Below the pieces are notes generated by a model. The model had not been told where the DNA came from. It saw only the letters and a program-made list of their open reading frames with translations, and made no database searches. This document shows positions 49,465 to 61,450 of a stretch of 64,000 bases of DNA, in pieces. Source of the DNA: Epiperipatus broadwayi (taxonomy: Eukaryota; Onychophora; Udeonychophora; Euonychophora; Peripatidae); assembly GCA_028023455.1 (NCBI GenBank), contig JAQFVV010000141.1, positions 2,468,843 to 2,532,842 of the forward strand. The letters run 5' to 3'. Numbering within the stretch: the stretch's first letter is position 1; every line of letters starts with the position of its first letter. The translations under genes were made by a program, and so were the position numbers.

Positions 49465-51624
49465 GTGGTGTGTATTATGTAAGTTATACTCATTTTTATG
49501 TGTTTGAATGGGAATTTGTAAAAGTAAATTTCTAAAAAAGTATTTGTAATTGCAAATTATTAAGAGTTCACGTGTATTAGTGTGCACATGATAAATAGTT
49601 TTATATGTTTAGTACATTTTGAAGTCAATATGACAGTTATGGTAACTTTTAAATTTCTAACTGAATGCTATTACCTCGCAATTCTATTGTATAAATTTGA
49701 TTTTTATGTTTTGTCAACATAGGTGTGTCTTTGTAATACATCCAAGTTAATATGGGTTACATTAACACATATTATTAATACTCAATGCCTGGTTCATATA
49801 TTATTTAATATGCTGCCTATTGACATGTATCAATTTTGGCAATTATGTTTGTGATTCATGTTGCTTTCTATTTTATTAAACCCGTCTATGAGAGAGAGAG
49901 CTTATGGCTTATTTTGGCATTTCCAGGCCATGTAACCAGGTGTCCATTTATTTATTACCATCCGTTCTGTCCTTTAGTTTTATTTTTAATGCATATTTAT
50001 TATGTAACAGTGTTCAAGACTTGAGCATCTATGTAATCGTTTTTTCAACTACAAGTTATTTAGAGATATATAAGTTAATTGTTAATATTGAGCTTTTTAT
50101 TATTCCACCCCTTATATGCTTTAATAAATTTAAATGTCTATATAAAATATTTCTGTGTAGTATCAACTATGTTTGCAATATCATAATTAATATGTTTATG
50201 CACTGATTTTAAATACCATGAGGCTTGTAATTTAATTGGTATCCTTTAGGTGGCTTTTTTAAGGCATATGTTTGCTTTTCTGTATACGTAAGTTCAGGTT
50301 GGACATTTTTTTAAATAAAGCATGAGAAATTCTTAAATATAATTGTAAATTTCATTATTGTCATTTTACAGGGATTTACTTGGGAGTTACGTTTTATTGT
50401 AAGTTAGATAAATGTTTATATCAATCATATTTTGTTCTCTTATGTTTACTGCTTTATAAATTTATTATGTTGTATTAAAATATTGTCATATTATAAATGA
50501 ACAGTTTTTTTTTATTCATTCGATACATTTATTTCCATTATCACCAATTTATACAGATATATATACAGAAAATGCAATTTAATAAAATTATTAAATATTA
50601 TTGTATATGAGGGTGCATTTCACAAGCCACATTAAAATTATTTATTCATTTTTTTTATTTTTTTTATACCCGTATTACTAAAAAAATGTATAGTTTTTTT
50701 TTTTTTTTGTTATCACAAGTGTATTCAGTGATGTAACGAGCAAGATAAATGTACCCGTCTGCCTACTGCATTTATATATTATACTTTGCTTGATACAAGT
50801 TTATACATTAAGATATATCAATAACATTTACACAAGCTATATAAATATTTTTGTTATAAGAGAAGAACATTACAAGATTTTGAGACTATTTTATTGCTAG
50901 CCAAAGGTTGTTTGAAGTAATTAAATTTTTGGATACTTTCTTCTATTGTTTTTTTCTAAGGTTTTTGATGATGGTGTTCTAGTTGTAATTTTATATTGGA
51001 CTATTTTCATCATCTTATGTGCGTATTAAAGCCATTCAATACGCATATAAGAGGATAGAAATAGTTTCATATAAAAATAAAACATTCTATTATTGTTTTC
51101 TCATTCATTTTACAAATGAAATATAAAATTATAAAAAATAAGAAGAAAAATAAATTATGAATAAGAATCTAAATTATTTCATTTTGTAATATTTAAGTGT
51201 TAAGAAAAATAATTGCTTCCTTGTATCAAGTTTGAATGAAATCTTAAGATGTGAATAAAATGAGAACTTAATATTTAGAGAAAATTAGAACCTAGTGTTT
51301 AGATGTTAATAATAATCTAAGATTTTAATAAGAAACTTAGATTAAATAAGAACATATGATTTAAATATAAGAACTTGAGATGTTTATTATTTGATATGAT
51401 GTTATTGTATATTTTGTCTACAAGAAGAGTCATTCTAGGTATAAAATACCATAATTATTATGGTGCCAGATTGTGTGTTATCACATTACTTTGATACAGC
51501 TTTGTCATTTGGAGTTGCAGGATAAGCACTTCTTTGGTGTATCTGCTTTATGGACAGGTGTGCAGTAAACTAATGACTGTTTGTGTTTTTGTAAAATTAC
51601 AAAATTTATCAGTAGATAATTTTA
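49465..51624. other. A+T-rich intergenic DNA, nothing recognised
   Basis: The two overlapping frames at 49836-50206 have no recognisable domain and are probably chance. Confidence 0.5.
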
Positions 51625-51639
51625 CAGTAAATTAATATG

Positions 51640-51677
<38 letters not shown>

Positions 51678-51763
51678 CATATTAATTTACTGATTACAAT
51701 ATATATATATATATATCTATATATATATATATATATATAGATATATATATATATATTGTAATC
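51625..51763. repeat. Two adjacent TA-centred palindromes
   Basis: The first runs 51625-51692 with outer arms CAGTAAATTAATATGTATGTA and its reverse complement around a TA core. The second runs 51692-51763 with outer arms GATTACAAT/ATTGTAATC around a TA tract containing two ATATCTATAT-type interruptions. The right arm of the second coincides with the start of the dispersed repeat at 51757 (TGTAATC). Confidence 0.75.
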
Positions 51764-52690
51764 TCTTCAATCTACCCCTATATCACCTTATATACATGTA
51801 AATGCCCAGGCGCCAATTCTACACAAGAGAGAATAAAATTTACAATTTAGGTTGCATCTCTAATTGTGGATAAGACTCGTATTATAGTGTTAATCTAAAG
51901 CTTAGCTCAGTTGGGGATTATAGTGTATCGTGGTCATCTAGAATGCAAATGGGTGAGAGAAGCTTTTATAAGCAATAATTATATATTTATTTATATAATC
52001 AGTACTTAGTTAATTTGTCAAAAGGAAACAATTCGTGGAATAAATCAAGAATCATGAAATGTTCAATTCTCCCACCATCCACGTACATGACAGACCAATC
52101 ACGCCACTCATCCAATATGTTTGGGGATCACTGTAACAATAATTAATCTACAGACATTTGATCTAGATTGCACAGCTATACCAATGTTTATTTAAATGAT
52201 GAAATAATCTCAGGGATCTATTATATGAATAATAAGTCAATCCTATTATAAGATGACAATTAAGTAATGAGAAACTATTTTGGAACTGACAATTAGTGCA
52301 ATGAATTAAAGAATAGATGATGATAAAGAGATCAGTTACATTTTTATCCCACATCATTATCTATTTTAAATCAGGTAAAATCTATATCTTGGCATTATAC
52401 AATGTTTGGATCAATTACTTCAGTGTTATTTAAATTAATGGTATATACTTTTAAACTGATAAGTAATATAATTTTTAAACAAGGTAAAATCTATATTTTT
52501 GCATTATACAATGTTTGGATCAATTAGTTCAGTATTATCTAGATAGATTTGCACATACTATTAAACTGATAAGTAATACAATTAGATTATGTTGAACATA
52601 TATGTGTGTGGAAATGGTCAATCGAATGTATATACGGTAAAATAATTCAGAGGGAATCTTACTTCAACAAACATTTATTACAAGACATTC
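51757..52690. repeat. Long dispersed repeat (copy 1), starts at (TA)n
   Basis: It shares with 60566-61450, in the same order: AATGCCCAGGCGCCA, a run of tryptophan-less A/T-rich sequence with ATCTCAGGGA, a TATC-rich stretch near the middle, AATGTTTGGAT, and GTGGAAATGG...CGAATGTA. The word TGGCGCCTGGGCATTT in minus sense resembles a tRNA-Lys-type primer-binding site, so an LTR element on the minus strand is possible. No protein frame confirms it. Confidence 0.5.
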
Positions 52691-53971
52691 TTTTACAAGC
52701 ACATGGATGATGATTTAACATTAATTTCACATTAACTATAAGCTGGACTAAATAACATTTAAATTCTATAAATCCTATACACTTGATATTTGGAGGCTCT
52801 TCCTCTTATCTGTTATTTCAACAACATTTACATATCTATTTATTAAATTATTAGCAATACAAAATAATTATATATTGACATAGCAATGCTTATTTCATTT
52901 ATTCTCATTCTGTGCTCTCAATGAACTAAGAAAACGGTATCAAATAATCAACTAATGCTATTGAAATTATTTCCGTATGACTATAAATTTATACTTAGTA
53001 TATGAAATGAAGTAATGATTTTATTAAAATTACCATTAAATAAAGTAAAATTTTGTAATCCAATATTACATTCATACCGGGAGGATGAATTGCCAGTAAT
53101 AATAATAAATGAAGTAATGATAATGTGGGTGATATAATTAATAAGCTACTTAGAAATTACAATTCCAGCGATCGTTTCCCTCCATATCTCTAAGTTTATC
53201 ATATCTCCGAATGTGTGCGCATTTAAAAATTTACAACCATAACACATTTATTGATTACATTTTCCATCAGTTTATTTGCGGAATTAATAAACTTCACAAT
53301 ACTGATGGTACAGATGAGCTAATCATTAAATTATTAATCCAATTTTATGTATATTACAGAAATCACTAAAACATTTATCTGAAATAACTAACATATACTA
53401 CAAGACGATAAATACGTGGAATGAAGTGGAAGAGCATAATGCTAACAAATAAATATTCGCATACGGACACGTGAGAATTAACAAGATTCCAAACATCAAC
53501 TTAATTCATCAACATCGTAACTACAAACTTTTCTGACACAAAGGGTACGGAACCCAGCCGATTAATCATGAATAAATGGGGCATCTACCACTTCACTTTA
53601 AGAAATATAATTATCGCATCATATACTATGAAATAAGAATATATACTACCACCCACGGCTCTATAGGTAAATAAGTAAAAGGAGCAATAATCAATTTTAA
53701 TATCACGATTATCCCTTCAATCAACTCTTCACTCAAACCATATCTAAGGCATTTCATATAGGACAAATTGATAACAGACAATCTCTTAAATTTTTACAAT
53801 CTTTAATGCATAACGCCAGCCAAAACCGATAGAAAAACAAATGAGCATAATTTAACTTATAAAAAAAAAAGCTTATGATAGCGACACTCACGTGAATATA
53901 TTATGATCATGTATGAAATATTTCAAAAATCACATAAGACAATAAAATGTTATATTAGCATTAATTAAATT
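52691..53971. other. A+T-rich intergenic DNA, nothing recognised
   Basis: Possibly a continuation of the dispersed repeat beginning at 51757, but I cannot align it convincingly with 61450-62700 by eye. Confidence 0.4.
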
Positions 53972-54192
53972 AATAAACTAAAGATCAGCTTTTCAAGCTA
54001 ATTCACATGTGCTTTATGAATCTTAATAATAAATGAATACTTTCATTTTCAACATAAGATAACGTCTTTAAAAAAGAATAGAAAGAATCCACCTATTCTT
54101 TCAACCCAAATGCTTAAATATGGGTAAATCTTAAGTACTGAAAATGAAGCGCATGTGAATTAGCTTCAAAAGATGATCTTTACTTTATTACA
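53972..54192. repeat. Imperfect inverted repeat, ~45-bp arms
   Basis: AAAGATCAGCTTTTCAAGCT and following bases to CACATGTGCTT (53981-54015) recur as reverse complement at 54148-54187 (AGCGCATGTGAATTAGCTTC and on), separated by about 130 bp. It looks like a small fold-back or MITE-like element without identified ends. Confidence 0.5.
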
Positions 54193-55065
54193 ATTCATAA
54201 ACATCGCGCTGTATAAAATAAATATCTGATTTAAATTAATTAAATTGTAAATAAATCTAATCTCTATGAAAAATTATGAACATCGAATTTCAAATTAGCG
54301 TCAACTAAGCCTGACCATTCGCAATACTGGCATAAATATTCTTCAATTTGGTCCACTATTATGAGCGTGGGAATGCATAACATTTTAAATAATACATCAA
54401 AAGAAAATATTACTGACGTATAACTTATAAAAAAATTCTAGAGAAGTTCTAGAAGGGATTGGGTACACAAATACATAATAATACATCAAATTAATGTCAA
54501 AATAAACATAAAATAAATACATCTACCTTTCTATCATACCCAATGGAAGAATATCAAACCTTCTGTCATTAAAATAAAAGTTCCCTTTTTATTTTATTTT
54601 TTAGTCCATACATGAAATTTTAAAAGCAGAACGTACATGTAGCTCACAATGATAAGACGAATAAACAAACATTAAAACATATAAACATTACTCCTGCAGG
54701 ATAAACATGAATTTGGCAAAACAGCAATAATCTCCAATGTTCTTAGCTTTTGCACATATTTGGATCATTTTTTTATAAACTCTCCACAGCTCAGCAAGAT
54801 CATCCAAATAAATATTTATGATCCATGCTATTTTCAACTCTGTTCGATCTAAAATTTCCAACATTTAATAAGTTTTAATAATGATCAAGATCAGGATTAT
54901 TTGATCATCCATGCTTATCCACATTTCTGATAAATACTTATTAAATGTCATTAAGTCAGCTTCCTAACACTCATTTATAAGTGAATGGTAAGGTAATTTA
55001 GTATATTTCACATATAATTCATATCGACTTCTTTCTCCCTCTATATTTTGCTTCTTTTTATATTT
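54193..55065. other. A+T-rich intergenic DNA, nothing recognised
   Basis: No frames or repeats of note. Confidence 0.45.
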
Positions 55066-55131
55066 CACTATAAACTTCTTCAAAACTCCTTTGCTTAAAG
55101 TGTAAAAGGAGTGTTGATGAAGTTTATAGTG
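55066..55131. ncRNA. 66-nt stem-loop, microRNA-precursor-like
   Basis: The 27-base arms 55066-55092 and 55105-55131 pair with only two mismatches and no bulge, around a 12-base loop. The outer arm begins CACTATAAACTTC. Size, single loop and near-continuous stem fit an animal pre-microRNA, and either strand could be the transcript. A remnant of a small MITE would look the same. No second copy was noticed in the window, which slightly favours a single-copy hairpin. Confidence 0.35.
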
Positions 55132-55949
55132 TAATTTAGTAGACATAAGTATTCCAATAATGTAAATTATTAGAATGAATAATTTATCTTCTTCAGCCTT
55201 ATTTTACACAATAAAAATAGAAAACTTATTAAATGAGAGTCAATAAAATATTTCACTGAACAGTTCAGCATTACTTTTCCAATTATTATTAGTATTGTTA
55301 ATTTAAGTACTTCCAGTATCACACTAAACATTACAAGTAAATTATAGCAAAATTGTATTAGCAATTTTTGTTTACATAATATCCATGCATCTTAAGTAGA
55401 AGTAAATTCAAATTCATAGTCGATAAAAATTGGAGCCAGTGTATCTTTAAAAGTGTAACCTTCCATATTGAATAATTCTCTCTTGTGTTCTTCACAATTA
55501 TACATTGGCATTTATACTTGAGTTGTATGAGATAAGTTTACTTAGTAAAAGCAATAGAAGAGAATTTAATGAAAATATTATGTTCCCTTGTTTTATTATA
55601 TTTCTTTTTTAGAAAAGCAATTCACTTTCTCTAAAACACTCTCTGAAGTCTTCTCAAGTCCACGTCTACTTAGCCACGCCTCCTTTTTTATAATGAGGCC
55701 AACAATATGCAAAATTTATTGCTTGTAAAAAATGTTAGAAATAGAGTATTGGAAAAAAATATTAAGTTACAAATACTAGCTAATAATAAATAAAATAAAT
55801 AACGTTTACAATTTCAAATGAAAGAATTTATGTAATAAATAATTAATGAAAAAAAATCACACTAAATGTTGGTGTGTGTGCGTGTGCGTCTGTCTTTCCA
55901 TTAATCCAGAGATCTATTAGTGACAGGTATTAGCAGTTTCTATGCCAAA
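55132..55949. other. Intergenic DNA, nothing recognised
   Basis: Minus-strand frames of about 60 codons at 54964-55364 have no motif; one of them overlaps the stem-loop at 55066-55131. Confidence 0.45.
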
Positions 55950-56705
55950 TAAATAATGCTATTGCAAGATGGATATTCTGAGGGATAATTAAAAATATGA
56001 TTGAGGTGTGAAGTGTGAGATGATGTTAATGGACATGCACCCACAAGTAGTTTGTGTCAAAGTGGTGAGAAGTTTTGATATTTATCAATTCACATAGTAA
56101 TTCAGTATTATTGTACATTGAATAATGATAAACATATGTATACCAGAATGTGATCTGGGTTAACTGATGAGTGTAAGCTCAGGTTGAAATGTGTATTTTG
56201 AAAATCATTCACCTTTTTTTATTTGTTTTTGGTCAAATATTTATTTTTACATGTCTTCACAAGTTACTAAAAGTTTGTGAAATCACTCCCTACCTTGCGT
56301 AAGAGTGATGTAGTAAAAATTACACTACAGAAATATTGTTAATTATATGGTTGATCTTTAATTTAACAAATGATTGATAGAAAATAATATACTTCCATTT
56401 AATTGGTTTGTATTAAAGTTGTGAAAGCAGTAAATTTGACCCTTATCTACTAAACATAGTAACTTCCTTCCCATATATACTTAAGAAGGACAAATATACA
56501 TGTAAGAGTGTGTGATATGGATTACGTGGTAAGTCCAGCTTAAGCATAGAATATAAATTTTGTGGATCATATATTCTTTTATATATATTTGATCATATAA
56601 TGTGATTACATCCTTTTACAAGTTGCTAAAAGTGGACACACACCTGTCCGTTTCTTGTGTGCGAGTGTTGTAGTAAAAATTGCATGGTAGATATATTATT
56701 CATTA
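55950..56705. repeat. Diverged tandem repeat, period ~360 bp
   Basis: AAGTTACTAAAAG...GAGTGATGTAGTAAAAATTAC (about 56261-56325) recurs as AAGTTGCTAAAAG...GAGTGTTGTAGTAAAAATTGC (about 56619-56684), and upstream words (ACATGTA, GTGTGTGATATGG versus GAATGTGATCTGG, AAGCTCAGGTT versus AAGTCCAGCTT) keep the same order. Two units are clear. The left boundary is uncertain. Confidence 0.5.
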
Positions 56706-56957
56706 AAACAATGCATTTAAGATTAATAAACTTTTACTGTTAGTTTTTAATTTTGGAATATATGACAAAATATATTATTTTTATTTATTACAATACTGAA
56801 CAAGATATAATAATACATTCACCATCCAGCTTAATATTCATTTCCGCTTATACTATTAAATTAAGTATGACATACAATATCAAATTCGAATTGAGTAAAA
56901 AATTACTGATTACATTGATAATATTTTCGTATCATTTTTTTTTTTTTTAAAGTTCCA

Positions 56958-56963
56958 TTTATT
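56958..56963 (-). terminator. Candidate polyadenylation signal of the GPCR gene
   Basis: AATAAA on the minus strand about 38 bases downstream of the GPCR stop, embedded between two A-runs (in minus sense A10 then, after TAAATGGAACTTT, A12). It would imply a very short 3' untranslated region. Confidence 0.35.
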
Positions 56964-57000
56964 TTTTTTTTGTTAGAGAAACTAATTCACAGTAGTTATG

Positions 57001-57957
57001 TTAAACATGACTTTGAACACAATTAAATGTAATTATATTCACAAAAGCGTTTCTGAAGCTTTTATTTGTAATACTATAAATAATTGGACTACAAATTGAG
57101 TGTGAAAGAGTGAAAATATTTGTCACTCTCATTAACATTACAGGAAGTTGGAAAAAGGCATTAACGGCCATTGCAATAGGAGTAGGAATAAAAGATAAAA
57201 TAAAAATTATAAATATTACAAACATTGTTTTAGTCAACTTGACATTTTGTTCAGATCTGCGGTTTCCTATTTCTGATGAATTAACGTGCAATAAATTGGA
57301 TGCCGAAGTTTTAATAACTTTAAATATTTTGTGATATGAAATGCCTATAGTAAAAAAAGCTGGAAAAACCAAAATAAATAAATGTATAATAATTAAAAAT
57401 ATTGTATTTCTATCAATCACTAGAAAACACTCATTAAAACTATAGTTATATTCCATTTGAAATAAACCAGATGAAAACAGAAAGATATTTAAAGAAATTG
57501 GATACATCCATCCAACAGATAACATAAATATAACATTAACTTTAGTATATATTTTATTATAAACTGAAGAACTTCTGCAAATGAGAAAGTAACGATTAAG
57601 AGCAATTTGTGAAGATACCACTATTATTTCGATACCTCCTAATATGAAAAAGAAAAAAGAAAAGCCACATCCAAAATCCACATTTTTATTCAAAATGCAA
57701 TTGTAAAAAGAATGGGGTGCGACTAGTCCTCCTATACACAAATCTGATAAAGATAAGTTAGCTATGTAAATGTAAGGTAAGGTTCTGAACTTTCTAAACG
57801 TTACAATTGATATTAATATCAATAAATTTCCTAATAATGATATTACATGTATTATAAATGTAATAATCATGTCAATGTAATCATAGGCTGTTAATATTTG
57901 TTTATGCAAATCAGAGGTATTTGAATTTAAATATTTAGAAATATTTAAGAATTCCAT
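57001..57957 (-). CDS. Rhodopsin-class (class A) G-protein-coupled receptor, orphan
   Basis: An intact 318-residue single-exon frame with the complete seven-helix plan of a class A receptor at the plasma membrane. N-glycosylation sites lie in the outer amino end (NIS at 5, NTS at 13). TM1 has GN (43-44). TM2 has NLSLSDLCIG with Asp72. TM3 starts at Cys97, the likely disulfide partner of Cys177 in the second outer loop, and ends NRY (121-123) instead of DRY. TM4 has Trp150, TM5 Pro199 and Tyr208. TM6 reads FILSFIPTP (252-260), lacking the usual CWxP tryptophan. TM7 has SPIIY (290-294) in place of NPxxY, followed by a short helix 8 (NKSFRNAF). NRY is typical of melatonin-receptor-like and insect Tre1/moody-type receptors, but the ligand cannot be inferred. 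The start ATG at 57957 leaves an amino end of normal length. It is the only intact host-like gene in the window. The absence of introns and a nearby A-run allow a retrogene origin. Confidence 0.9.
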   Translation of the reverse strand: MEFLNISKYLNSNTSDLHKQILTAYDYIDMIITFIIHVISLLGNLLILISIVTFRKFRTLPYIYIANLSLSDLCIGGLVAPHSFYNCILNKNVDFGCGFSFFFFILGGIEIIVVSSQIALNRYFLICRSSSVYNKIYTKVNVIFMLSVGWMYPISLNIFLFSSGLFQMEYNYSFNECFLVIDRNTIFLIIIHLFILVFPAFFTIGISYHKIFKVIKTSASNLLHVNSSEIGNRRSEQNVKLTKTMFVIFIIFILSFIPTPIAMAVNAFFQLPVMLMRVTNIFTLSHSICSPIIYSITNKSFRNAFVNIITFNCVQSHV

Positions 57958-58067
57958 TTGTAAAAAAAAAATAACAACAACTGAAATATTGATTAAATGT
58001 AATCTCTTTTCTCAAAAGAAAAGAAGAAAAATTAATCAATTAATATTTATAACATAAAAAATGTACA

Positions 58068-58090
58068 GTGATATATATATATATATATTG
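58068..58090. repeat. Short (TA)n tract
   Basis: A TA tract about 110 bp upstream of the GPCR start, and a second at 58231-58245. A shared word (AAAGACCAGA) follows each of them (58104 and 58248). Confidence 0.8.
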
Positions 58091-58289
58091 AATGGTAAAA
58101 ATAAAGACCAGAATAATTAATCTATGTATGGTTGTAAAATACTAACTTGATGAATATTACAATCTATAACAGAATAATTAAATCATATGGTCTATTTACT
58201 TTTATTCTCAATATAAAATATATGCAATGATATATATATATATATAAGAAAGACCAGATTAATGTGTCTATTTATGATAATTATTTCAA

Positions 58290-59120
58290 TCGAAAGTTGA
58301 ACTCTGACATTGCGCTACTACTTTAAATATCATAAATCTTAGCACACTCACATGTCAGTAAAAGTTTAAAAACTTAAGTGAATCACTTAAGTTTAGTGTT
58401 CATTTCTATAAATACCCCAATCGCTTAAGTTATATCAACTTTCACTGGCCATGCCAAATCAGGGCTTGGATCTATTGTGTGCCTGATGTTATAATCAAAT
58501 TTGAATTGTACAAGTCTATTTACAATATATTGCAGGAAAAAAAGTGTCTCATTTTTAACCACTCATGATCAAACAGACAAAGGGGACTTATAAATGTATA
58601 TCTATTATTATAAAGTGCTGAAAATATCAAAACTATTTTGACATCAAGTCGATAGGTTAAATAGATTTGTACAATTCAAAATTTCTTTATAGCATCAGAC
58701 ACATGATGAACTCAAGCCCTGATTTAGTATGGTCAGTGAAAGTTGGTGTATTTATAAAAATGAACTCTAAACTTACATGATTCACTTACGTTTTTTAAAC
58801 TATTACTGATGTGTGAGTGAGGAGATTTATAACATGTAAAGTAATAGCATATTATCGGAGTTGGAGTACAGATCAAAATAATTTTAAGATTTTCAGCTCT
58901 TTATAATAATAGATTTACACATATACTTCATGTTTGTCTGATCGTGGGTGGTTAAAATGAGACACTCCCTTTATCCCAGTATGGGTTAACTAAATGTGTA
59001 CAATTCAAAATTTGATTATAACATCAGGTACACAATAGACTCAAGTCCTGATTTAGCATGGTCAGTGAAAGTTGGTGTATTTATAGAAATACATTCTATA
59101 CTTAAGTGATTCACTTAATA
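58290..59120. repeat. Tandem/inverted repeat array, unit ~320 bp
   Basis: One unit on the plus strand (58290-58645) and about one and a half on the minus strand (58646-59120) share, in order: a T-rich start, CACTCACA(C)ATCAGTAA, AGTGAATCACTTAAGT, CACTGACCATGC, AAATCAGGGCTTG, CCTGATGTTATAA and TTTGAATTGTACA, then GAGTGTCTCATTTT and CTATTATTATAAAG. The junction lies near 58646. The unit resembles a short non-autonomous transposon or satellite monomer. It carries no coding frame. Confidence 0.65.
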
Positions 59121-59313
59121 CATAAGGGATTCAATCTCAGACTTTCACATGACTCTACACTTTCCCTGCCATCTCATATTGCTGATCCACCTGATCACAC
59201 ACATGTTGAAAAGATAAATAATCACCAATATACATATTTCATGCTAAACCAGCACTCATCAGTTGTTCCAGATTATCATTTTGACACATATATAAATTAG
59301 TCCTAGCTTTATA

Positions 59314-59640
59314 TTGAAACAGTAAGATTTGCTTTGCAAATCTTCGTTTCACTTTATTCTTTCCTACCATAATACTTTAGTTTCAACCCGAATTTATAGT
59401 ACAGTTTCTGTACTACTACTAATATGCCAAAATCCCGCCTAAATTAGATCACCAAAGTATTAATGCTTGTAATAGAAATTATTTTAAAACCCTAACATTA
59501 ATAATTTATAAAGTGCGAGTATGTACATATATATATATTCATGTTAAAAAATAGGTCATTTAAGTAAATTTACACACAGACTGTGATATTACATTTAAAA
59601 CTTCAATAAAAATAATAGTTTCATTATTCAAAGTTATTTT
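59314..59640 (+). repeat. Third copy of the 20311-20630 module
   Basis: It begins TGAAACAGTAAGATTTGC, contains an internal hairpin (AAGATTTGC/GCAAATCTT), then CAAAATCCCGCCTAAATT and, further on, AATAGGTCA and CACACAGACTGTGAT, paralleling the copy at 20311-20630 (CAAAATCCCGCCTAAATT, AGTAGGTCA, CACATACTGCGAT). The left end sits in TATAT. Confidence 0.6.
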
Positions 59641-60139
59641 GCTTAAATCTATTTATTTTAGAAATATTCCATTTGTAATATTTGTTTTCATTTAATAAAA
59701 TAATATTTAACTTTAAATAGATTTAAACATTTAGATTTAAAAGTAAATAATTTTGTTGATTTTAGATTTATAAAAGTCATGCCACAAATTTTATGTAAAA
59801 AGTAAATGAGGATTGGGAATAGAACAATTGGCTCAATTAGTTAAATTTTGTAAAATTCATTTTCCTGATTATCAATTCCCACCTACCCAGCATTATAGAA
59901 TAGTCATTTATAAAAGAAAATATTCATGTCTATATTAAAAATGCTAATACCATTAAACAAGTTCTTAGAATCTCTTCACTATACCTAACCATATAAGAGT
60001 ATAACATGGTGCTCTCATAACATAATCTAGCCAGATGACATATAGAACATTATATAATCATATTATTGTACAATTTATTTATTTATGTATCCTTTATTAG
60101 TATGTAATCACTATTTATTGTTAATAAAATTTTTATTGA
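59641..60139. other. Intergenic DNA, nothing recognised
   Basis: A+T-rich, without frames or repeats of note. Confidence 0.45.
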
Positions 60140-60420
60140 AATGAATATATTGGTAGTCCAGAGGTCAGCGACAGCTGCTTTACTAGCGGTTGTCCTGGGT
60201 TGCAGGTTCACTTCACAGCTGATGCTATGACACATGAGAAAAATATATATATTGCCATCAGATAAACAACAGATGTCCACTCAGGTATTTTTTTTAAATT
60301 AAAGTACTGTATTGTTAAAACAAGTTCTAATCTGAATATCTTAAGAGTAAAACTAATTATAATATCTGTGTTTTTAGATGTTCTGATTAGATAAGTTGGC
60401 AGGTTTTATTTTTACATCTA
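60140..60420 (+). repeat. tRNA-derived SINE-like element
   Basis: The A box TAGTCCAGAGG (60154-60164) fits the RNA polymerase III consensus exactly, and a B box GTTCACTTC (60206-60214, one mismatch) follows 52 bp later in a locally G+C-rich head. The downstream body (CAGATGTCCACTCAGG through AAGTTCTAATCTGAAT) matches a minus-strand segment at 19490-19720. SINEs are copied by LINE enzymes; whether the RTE LINE here serves it is unknown. Confidence 0.55.
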
Positions 60421-60565
60421 TTTTTGTTTCTACAGTGACCGCCACAGGGTAGTTCTATTGTGAGTTCCCTTCCTATATATAAGGCCAATTTTATTGTTAT
60501 GCTATGTTTATGCTTTTCTAAATAGATATAGATTCTATGCTTCTCTAATTGTGATATATATATTA
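60421..60565. other. Short spacer, nothing recognised
   Basis: Sequence between the SINE-like element and the dispersed repeat. It includes a short GATATATATATTATA stretch at its right end. Confidence 0.4.
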
Positions 60566-61450
60566 TAACCTACACTCCCAACACCGCTCATATACATTGC
60601 ATGAGCGAAATGCCCAGGCGCCAGTTTTAATAATAAATAGAACAATATAACAAAATATATAATACAAAATTATTACTGAGACTCCATATTTAAGTTTATG
60701 TTCAGCTCAGCTCAGTGGGAGGCTATAGGCAGTTCATAAGATATATGATAATAAATGAATAAAAGAAGAAATACTACAAAACATTTAGTATAATGTAAAT
60801 TCCTTTGTTAATTAATTGTATGATAAAGAATCATAATATTTAATTAGTACAATTTATTAAAATATACTTTAAACTTAATTTCTTCCTTCATCCAAGTATA
60901 ACATATATCAGCTTGCTATAATTGTATTCTTAAACAATTCTATGACTTGGCATATTATAATCTAAACATCTACTTTAATGCCAATCAAGAAATAAACAAT
61001 AAGATCTCAGGGAGTTTAACAAACACAGTTGAATTAAATAAAATTCATTGGCCCATAAATTATAATTCTAAAGTATGACAAAAATGTAATGAAACAAATT
61101 GACTAAAATATTTTACACTGATTCAATAATAAGATAATGACAGAGATAGGGTATTTTAATCTCATATCATCATCTAACAAATATACTGACTTGGCAACCT
61201 TTCTAATATGTGTATCCAGTGGCAAATGTTCCTTATAATGTTTGGATTAAGAAACACAATATTGTCAGACACCAGCAGATTTAGTATTATAACTCTAAAA
61301 TAATATATCTATTTTGTAATAGATTTATGAAATGTGGAGATGTGGAAATGGAAATACGAATGTACACAAGAATAACTGAGACACAGTTTTTTAAGATTTT
61401 AAATAACTAAAACAAATCATCTACTACAATAAAATAAACTTGCTTTAACA
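60566..61450. repeat. Long dispersed repeat (copy 2)
   Basis: Same order of words as 51757-52690: AATGCCCAGGCGCCA (60609-60623), ATCTCAGGGA (61004-61013), ATAATGACAGAGATA with ATATCATCATCT, AATGTTTGGATTAAG, and GTGGAAATGGAAATACGAATGTA. Both copies are in the same orientation, about 8.8 kb apart, and bracket the GPCR. Confidence 0.5.

Noticed and set aside
57110-57334. 74-codon plus-strand frame
   Set aside because: Lies entirely inside the GPCR on the other strand; shadow.
60154-60214. A/B box pair considered as a functional tRNA gene
   Set aside because: The B box has a mismatch, the acceptor stem does not pair, and the downstream body is repeated elsewhere, which fits a SINE head instead.
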